Assembly (NCBI GenBank): GCA_944320885.1 | Contig: CALUJE010000019.1 | Span: 1-59,179 of the forward strand | Direction: 5' to 3' | From: an uncultured Phocaeicola sp. | Lineage (GTDB): Bacteria; Bacteroidota; Bacteroidia; Bacteroidales; Bacteroidaceae | Length of the DNA: 59,179 nucleotides | Part shown: one piece after another, positions 55,161-59,179 of the stretch | Layout of the letters: every line of letters begins with the position of its first letter | How positions within the stretch are numbered: the stretch's first letter is position 1 | Notes under the pieces: generated by a model | What the model was told of the DNA's origin: nothing | Databases searched by the model: none | Seen by the model: only the letters and a program-made list of their open reading frames with translations | Translations under genes and position numbers: made by a program

Positions 55161-55664
55161 TTAATAGATGCGATATAATAACCAGGCTCCCTGGAAATCT
55201 GAGCGGTTAGGATATTTTGCCTTGAATGCATCTCTGGCTTGTGCTGCAGCCATCTTGTCGTCAAATGAATCGACAATTACACGATACATATTAGTAGCTT
55301 CATTTTTTACGATTACGGCATTAGGATAATTTTCTTTTTCCAACCATGCTTTCAATGATTCTGCATTAGCCTGAACACCGAAGCTTCCGCAAACTACGCT
55401 ATATGCTTTTAAACCGTTTCCGCTAACCATTGTTACTTTTTCTTCACGGATAGGACCGGTTTCTGTAGTTTGTTGTGTATTGGTTGAAACTACCGGATTA
55501 GTAACTACAGGTGCTACTTCTACAGGTTCACTTACTTGAGGTTGTGCAAGTTCTTCTTGTTTTGCTTTTTCATATGCTTTTTTATAAGCACTTTCACTTG
55601 ATTTACATGAACCAAACATCATGATCATGCATAAACTTGTACCTAAAATCAAATACTTCTTCAT
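55161..55664 (-). CDS. SPOR-domain lipoprotein
   Basis: A 167-residue lipoprotein (lipobox FGSC, Cys20). After a charged coiled segment ('AYKKAYEKAKQEE') and a Pro/Val/Thr-rich linker comes a SPOR domain at about 88-165 ('YSVVCGSFGVQANAESLKAWLEK', 'NMYRVIVDSFDDKMAAAQARDAFKAKYP', ending 'AWLLYRIY'). SPOR domains bind denuded peptidoglycan, often at division sites. The protein is anchored in the periplasm or outer membrane. TATTTTTG at 55710-55717 (minus) is a probable -7 box. Confidence 0.9.
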   Translation of the reverse strand: MKKYLILGTSLCMIMMFGSCKSSESAYKKAYEKAKQEELAQPQVSEPVEVAPVVTNPVVSTNTQQTTETGPIREEKVTMVSGNGLKAYSVVCGSFGVQANAESLKAWLEKENYPNAVIVKNEATNMYRVIVDSFDDKMAAAQARDAFKAKYPNRSDFQGAWLLYRIY

Positions 55665-55863
55665 GTCTTTATTTTGTTTATATTAATTTCTAATGTACAG
55701 TATCGGGGGCAAAAATACAATTATTTCCTATTATAATGTAAAGAAAGAAAGAAAAAAAACATATATATCTTAATAATTCAACTTTTATTAAAAAAAATGA
55801 TGCATATTCTTTTTTTGATGCAGAAAAACTATAAATTTGTGGTTGAACTAAAATGTTGAAATT

Positions 55864-56070
55864 ATGAAAGGTTTAAGTGTTTTAGCTGCTTTCCTCGGTG
55901 GTGCCGTAGTGGGTGCAGCATGCGGAATCTTGTTTGCTCCTGAAAAGGGAGAAGACACTCGTTTGAAAATTGCTGAAGCTTTGCGTAAAAGAGGTATTCG
56001 TCTGAATCGTCAACAACTCGATGAACTGGTTGATGAGATTGCTTCAGAAGTAAAAAATGATGGAGAATGA
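55864..56070 (+). CDS. YtxH-domain small membrane protein
   Basis: A 68-residue protein with one glycine/alanine-rich TM helix (about 4-27) immediately followed by 'FAPEKGEDTRLKI', the YtxH signature, and an amphipathic helix. YtxH proteins are small envelope proteins linked to general stress; function is not established. TAAATTTG at 55832-55839 is a full -7 box. It leads a three-gene cluster whose next member is 102 bp downstream after a hairpin. Confidence 0.85.
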   Translation: MKGLSVLAAFLGGAVVGAACGILFAPEKGEDTRLKIAEALRKRGIRLNRQQLDELVDEIASEVKNDGE

Positions 56071-56092
56071 TTGCGATTTAATCATAATCAAA

Positions 56093-56136
56093 TTGTCATC
56101 TCATATTTGGACTTTTGTCGGAGTATGAGATGGCAA
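56093..56136. other. Long hairpin between YtxH and holin-like genes
   Basis: TTGTCATCTCATA (56093-56105) pairs with TATGAGATGGCAA (56124-56136) over 13 positions with one wobble, and an 18-nt loop. No T run follows on plus, so it is not a standard terminator. It could protect or process the mRNA. Confidence 0.55.
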
Positions 56137-56172
56137 CTCCGCTAACCTTTAATAAATCAATTCTTATCACGT

Positions 56173-56547
56173 ATGTTTGCTAACGATAAAAGCATAGAAA
56201 ATCTTGAACAGCTTTTTTTCCAACTGAAGAAGTATGTCTTGCTTCAGAAAGAATATGTAAAACTGGAATTTGTTGAAAAGTTAACAATTCTGGCTTCGGC
56301 TATTATCATTACTACCATAGCCATAATATTGGGAATGATGGCTTTGTTCTATTTGTCGTTTAGTCTGGCTTATATCATGGCTCCTTATGTGGGTGGGCTG
56401 AATATCAGTTTTGCCATCATAACAGTTGTATTGCTTTTGTTGTTGGCTTTTATCTATTTGTTTCGTAAGCAGTTGATTGTTAGACCGCTGACAAAATTTG
56501 TTGCAAATCTTTTTATAAATTCATCAGATGCAGACAAAGAGCAGTAA
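56173..56547 (+). CDS. Phage-holin-like membrane protein (DUF1469/Phage_holin_3_6 type)
   Basis: A 124-residue protein: an N-terminal amphipathic helix ('SIENLEQLFFQLKKYVLLQKEYVKLEF'-like region, residues 7-34), then two adjacent TM helices (about 39-65 and 75-97) joined by a short loop, and a basic C-terminus. This is the layout of the DUF1469 family, common beside YtxH genes in Bacteroidetes. Despite the family name there is no sign of a prophage here. Role in envelope stress is inference. Confidence 0.8.
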   Translation: MFANDKSIENLEQLFFQLKKYVLLQKEYVKLEFVEKLTILASAIIITTIAIILGMMALFYLSFSLAYIMAPYVGGLNISFAIITVVLLLLLAFIYLFRKQLIVRPLTKFVANLFINSSDADKEQ

Positions 56548-56551
56548 TATT

Positions 56552-56815
56552 ATGGAGGAAAAAAGTGTATCTATAGCTCCGGTTATAACTCTAGAAGAGA
56601 TTTCCAGAAGAAAGAAAGAAGTGAAGAAGCAAATAGAGATTCAGAAGGCATTGATGAATTCTACTGCTTCAGAACTGTTTTCGCCTACAAAGGCCACGAA
56701 TAAGATGGAATTCTTTATGAATTCCTTCAATTCTGGAATGGCTGTTTTTGATGGAGTTATGACGGGGCTGAAAATAATGCGGCGTGTTCGTCTTCTGTTT
56801 AAAAAGAAGAAGTAG
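56552..56815 (+). CDS. Small conserved hypothetical protein of the YtxH cluster
   Basis: An 87-residue basic protein starting MEEKSV, 4 bp after the holin-like stop; an in-frame ATG at 56528 would overlap that gene by 20 nt. It has a helical lysine-rich first half ('RRKKEVKKQIEIQKALM'), a hydrophobic amphipathic stretch ('FFMNSFNSGMAVFDGVMTGLKIM') and a basic tail ending KKKK. No family recognised. Likely a peripheral membrane protein functioning with its two upstream neighbours. Confidence 0.65.
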   Translation: MEEKSVSIAPVITLEEISRRKKEVKKQIEIQKALMNSTASELFSPTKATNKMEFFMNSFNSGMAVFDGVMTGLKIMRRVRLLFKKKK

Positions 56816-57338
56816 CTATGTTCTGCAACAGATAGACATCCTTATATCCGTTTTCATCTCTGAGCCAATCTTTTAGTACGGGGCCTTCTGTGAATCCGCA
56901 TGCCTTGAACAAATGGAGGGAAGCATTATTATTAGCGGCGATATAGGCATATAATAGGTGAATGTGTAGCTGTTTGAATGCATAATCACGTAAAAGTTCC
57001 AATGCCTCACGGGCTATTCCCTGTTTTCTGTAATCTTCCAGAATGGCTATGCCAACTTCAGCCCGTTCGTGCAGGGGAGTAAAGTCTATCAGATCGACGG
57101 TACCAACTACCTTTTGATTCTCGGTCAGCTGTATCATCAGTCTGAGTTCTCCATCATTGTATATATCGTTACGACAGTTTTCAATATACCGTTTTAACGT
57201 ATATCGTGAGTAGGGGACTGTAACATTGCTGACAGCCCACATTTCGGGTAAGTTTTCCATTTTATACATTATTTCAAGATCTTCGGGTTCGGGAGCTCTT
57301 AAAATAATACGGTGGTTGTGAAGGATTCTTTGTCTCAT
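56799..57338 (-). CDS. GNAT-family N-acetyltransferase (RimJ/RimL type)
   Basis: A 179-residue acetyltransferase: 'LRAPEPEDLEIMYKMEN' start, 'VGTVDLIDFTPLHERAEVGIAI' core strands, the acetyl-CoA loop 'DYRKQGIAREAL' (Q/R-x-x-G-x-A) and 'ANNNASLHLFKACGF'. Acetyltransf_3 members acetylate ribosomal proteins, amino sugars or polyamines; the substrate is unknown. Its ATG overlaps the upstream gene's stop by 4 nt. Its 3' end overlaps the convergent small gene by 17 nt. Confidence 0.88.
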   Translation of the reverse strand: MRQRILHNHRIILRAPEPEDLEIMYKMENLPEMWAVSNVTVPYSRYTLKRYIENCRNDIYNDGELRLMIQLTENQKVVGTVDLIDFTPLHERAEVGIAILEDYRKQGIAREALELLRDYAFKQLHIHLLYAYIAANNNASLHLFKACGFTEGPVLKDWLRDENGYKDVYLLQNIATSSF

Positions 57339-57778
57339 GGCTCTTCAATATTCAGTTCATTGATGACTCTTTTTTTGCTTGGCAGGTAATATAAGGCTGC
57401 GGCACTGCTTATCAATGCACATAAACCTCCAATGTTGTTCAATGTTACATAATATAAGATTAAATTTCCCCAAATAATGATGGCGAAAAGGAGCAGTCGG
57501 ACGGTATTCCATTTTCGATAAGCTTTTATTGCATCAAGAAGTGTCAATTCACGGATATAGTTCAGTTTCTGCCCAAACTGTTTTAATGAAAATGGAATTA
57601 TCAGCAAGGTGAGAATTATGGCTCCGGTTTCCAGAAAAAATTCAAGTTGGGCATGTCCGGCCAGTTCTCCTTCGGGTAGTATGCCGGTTTCAAACAAGAC
57701 TATAATGGAAAAGGCAATAATCCAAAGGAGTGCAAATTCTATGATTTGCCTCATGAGAAGTTGGTTGATTTCTTTCAT
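57335..57778 (-). CDS. Hypothetical four-TM membrane protein
   Basis: A 147-residue protein with hydrophobic segments at about 10-30, 46-64, 92-111 and 113-130. No family recognised. It begins 6 bp after recR and ends overlapping the GNAT start, so the three genes form one transcript. Confidence 0.75.
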   Translation of the reverse strand: MKEINQLLMRQIIEFALLWIIAFSIIVLFETGILPEGELAGHAQLEFFLETGAIILTLLIIPFSLKQFGQKLNYIRELTLLDAIKAYRKWNTVRLLLFAIIIWGNLILYYVTLNNIGGLCALISSAAALYYLPSKKRVINELNIEEP

Positions 57779-57784
57779 ATGCGG

Positions 57785-58402
57785 TCAGTTGTTTCCAGTG
57801 AATAAAATACGATTGGCAATGGAACGCCCTAATGTGACTTCATCTGCGTATTCAAGTTCGTCACCGACAGAAATACCGCGTGCAATGATGCTTAATTTTA
57901 CATTATAAGGTGCCAGCTTTCTGAATATATAGAAATTTGTTGTGTCGCCTTCCATTGTTGAACCCAATGCAAGTATGACTTCTTTGATATCACCCTTGGC
58001 TACTCTTTCGACGAGACTGTTGATTTGCAAGTCTGATGGGCCGATTCCATCCATAGGAGAAATTACTCCTCCCAGAACATGATACAGGCCTTTGAATTGC
58101 TGAGTGTTTTCTACCGCCATGACATCTTGTATATTTTCTACAACACATATGGTTGATGCATCCCGTTGGGGATTATTGCAGATATGGCATATTTCAGAAT
58201 CTGATATATTGTGGCATACTTTACAGTATTTTACTTCATTTTTCAGCGTGAGCAGTGCATTGGCAAATGATTCAACCGCATTGTTGTCCTGGCGTAACAG
58301 ATGTAAGACCAGCCGCATTGCAGTCTTTCGTCCGATTCCGGGCAGTTTTGCAAATTCATTCACTGCTTTTTCCAGCAGGGCAGAAGGATATTGTTGGCTC
58401 AT
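57785..58402 (-). CDS. recR: Recombination mediator protein RecR
   Basis: A 205-residue protein of standard length. Helix-hairpin-helix at '[18 protein letters not shown]' (about 19-36), C4 zinc finger '[16 protein letters not shown]' (about 56-71), Toprim domain ('[14 protein letters not shown]', '[14 protein letters not shown]') and a C-terminal Walker-like '[17 protein letters not shown]' segment. With RecO/RecF it loads RecA onto SSB-coated gaps. TATCTTTG on minus (CAAAGATA at 58443-58450) is a probable -7 box. First gene of the recR-membrane protein-GNAT operon. Confidence 0.97.
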   Translation of the reverse strand: MSQQYPSALLEKAVNEFAKLPGIGRKTAMRLVLHLLRQDNNAVESFANALLTLKNEVKYCKVCHNISDSEICHICNNPQRDASTICVVENIQDVMAVENTQQFKGLYHVLGGVISPMDGIGPSDLQINSLVERVAKGDIKEVILALGSTMEGDTTNFYIFRKLAPYNVKLSIIARGISVGDELEYADEVTLGRSIANRILFTGNN

Positions 58403-58554
58403 TGTTGTTAACTTGTATGTTTTTCTTTTTTATTTGGTTGGACAAAGATACGCAAAAAACAAGAACGGAATTATAGAAATAAGGTAATAAGCTTCTTGAC
58501 GGTTTAATAAATGTTTTTTATCGGAACAATAAAAATGTGATGAGGAAGATCTTA

Positions 58555-59001
58555 TTAATCTTTTATATTGCTGAAGATTTTTCTGAGTACGTTTTGACTG
58601 ATTCTCAATTCATCGGTAGAAAGACCGTTAAGTGCTTCTTTAAGAGTTCTGTTTGCAATAAAGCGTGCTATTTCTTCCAGCTCCCGTCCGTTTTTTGTCA
58701 GGTAAATCATATTGTATCGTTTGTCGGTTTTGCTGGCAATGCGTACTACCAGATGCATCTTTTCCATATTATTGATAAGACGTGTCATGCTGGGTTTGTC
58801 CTTGGATGTTTCATTGCATAATTCCTGTTGTGTGACACCGTCTTTTTCCCATAGTGATAAAAGTACGGTCCATTGTTCCGGATTGATGTTCAGATTACCT
58901 TGCTTGAAATTATTATATAGTTTCTGGTTGATGGCAGCCGAAACATTTCCGTTCAGAATAGCAAATATGAGGCGTGTATCAAAATTAAATTCTTCGGTCA
59001 T
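58555..59001 (-). CDS. MarR-family transcriptional regulator
   Basis: A 148-residue winged-helix regulator. I start at the ATG at 59001 (MTEEF) because the longer frame's ATG at 59028 lies inside the -7 box TATCTTTG and would not be in the mRNA. Winged helix: 'QQELCNETSKDKPSMTRLINNMEKMHLV', beta-wing 'SKTDKRYNMIYLTKNGREL', then the C-terminal dimerisation helix. It would repress genes in response to small aromatic or oxidant molecules. No target lies in the window. Confidence 0.88.
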   Translation of the reverse strand: MTEEFNFDTRLIFAILNGNVSAAINQKLYNNFKQGNLNINPEQWTVLLSLWEKDGVTQQELCNETSKDKPSMTRLINNMEKMHLVVRIASKTDKRYNMIYLTKNGRELEEIARFIANRTLKEALNGLSTDELRISQNVLRKIFSNIKD

Positions 59002-59025
59002 TGTTTTCTGTTTAGAATTGTATGG

Positions 59026-59033
59026 CAAAGATA
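59026..59033 (-). promoter_or_regulatory. -7 box of the MarR gene
   Basis: TATCTTTG on minus (CAAAGATA on plus) matches TAnnTTTG. No exact TTTG is seen at -33. It places transcription start near 59019 and so decides the start codon. Confidence 0.5.
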
Positions 59034-59100
59034 ATAATAGTTGTTGATATGAATGACTGTAATAAAGTAATAAAGAAAGTACTTGTTTTTTAATAAAATG

Positions 59101-59179
59101 GAGCTACCGTCAAGATAGAAGTGCAACACCATCCCCCTCTTCCTCCGTCCTTGGAGCGTAGCGGAAAGGGAGGAGAAAG
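59101..59179. repeat. GC-rich imperfect inverted repeat, cut by the window end
   Basis: After the AT-rich gap upstream of MarR, base composition changes abruptly. TCCTCC (59141-59146) faces GGAGGA (59169-59174), with further partial pairing of CCTT with AAGG inside. The left arm CCCCCTCT and the flank GTGCAACACC would be expected to recur inverted beyond the end. It looks like an intergenic palindromic element or the end of a mobile element; the sequence is too short to tell. Confidence 0.4.

Noticed and set aside
56173..56547. Prophage remnant based on the holin-like gene
   Set aside because: No integrase, structural or lysis genes; the family commonly sits beside YtxH in ordinary chromosomes.

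Overview
The window looks like the chromosome of a gut Bacteroidales, most probably Bacteroides or Phocaeicola. Reasons: two SusC/SusD pairs, a hybrid two-component regulator, many lipoprotein and Sec signals, moderate-to-low GC, and several promoters of the Bacteroidetes type (TTTG, about 19 bp, TAnnTTTG). Species cannot be fixed from the sequence alone.

Left flank (1-8450): tRNA-Ser(GGA) with its own promoter and terminator; a predicted outer-membrane barrel; an ExbB / 4-TM protein / ExbD / ExbD energy-transduction operon; a periplasmic M16 zinc protease; and hemW. These look like core genes.

Centre (8476-54231): about 46 kb devoted to pectin. An ExuT-like MFS transporter is divergent from a plus-strand run of GH105, CE8, an FGE-like/sialidase-like fusion and a CE12-CE8 fusion. 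A converging minus-strand run holds GH105, GH28, PL11, GH106 and an SGNH esterase. An AraC regulator and a giant hybrid two-component sensor (HTCS) converge on an unusual repeat block. Next come a minus-strand CE12-CE12 and GH28 pair, a divergent second PL11, and an eight-gene plus-strand operon: PL1 - FAS1 lipoprotein - SusC - SusD - FAS1 lipoprotein - FAS1 lipoprotein - SusC - SusD. Inferred flow: surface PL1 cuts homogalacturonan; the SusCD pairs and FAS1 lipoproteins bind and import oligosaccharides; CE8, CE12 and SGNH esterases strip methyl and acetyl groups; PL11 and GH28 cut the RG-I or HG backbone; GH106 removes rhamnose; GH105 enzymes open unsaturated ends; the MFS carrier takes uronates into the cytoplasm. 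No RG-I side-chain enzymes (GH43, GH51, GH2, GH53) and no cytoplasmic uronate-catabolism genes are present.

Right flank (54232-59179): strong terminators; a previously unlabelled small RNA gene with a perfect promoter and a 6S-like rod shape; a SPOR lipoprotein; a YtxH / holin-like / small-protein cluster; a recR - membrane protein - GNAT operon; a MarR regulator; and part of a GC-rich inverted repeat cut by the window end.

Most notable: the small RNA at 54639-54819; two adjacent 22-bp-period repeat arrays between the two regulators; the FGE-like domain that lacks the formylglycine-generating cysteines; and three FAS1 lipoproteins placed inside a dual SusCD operon.
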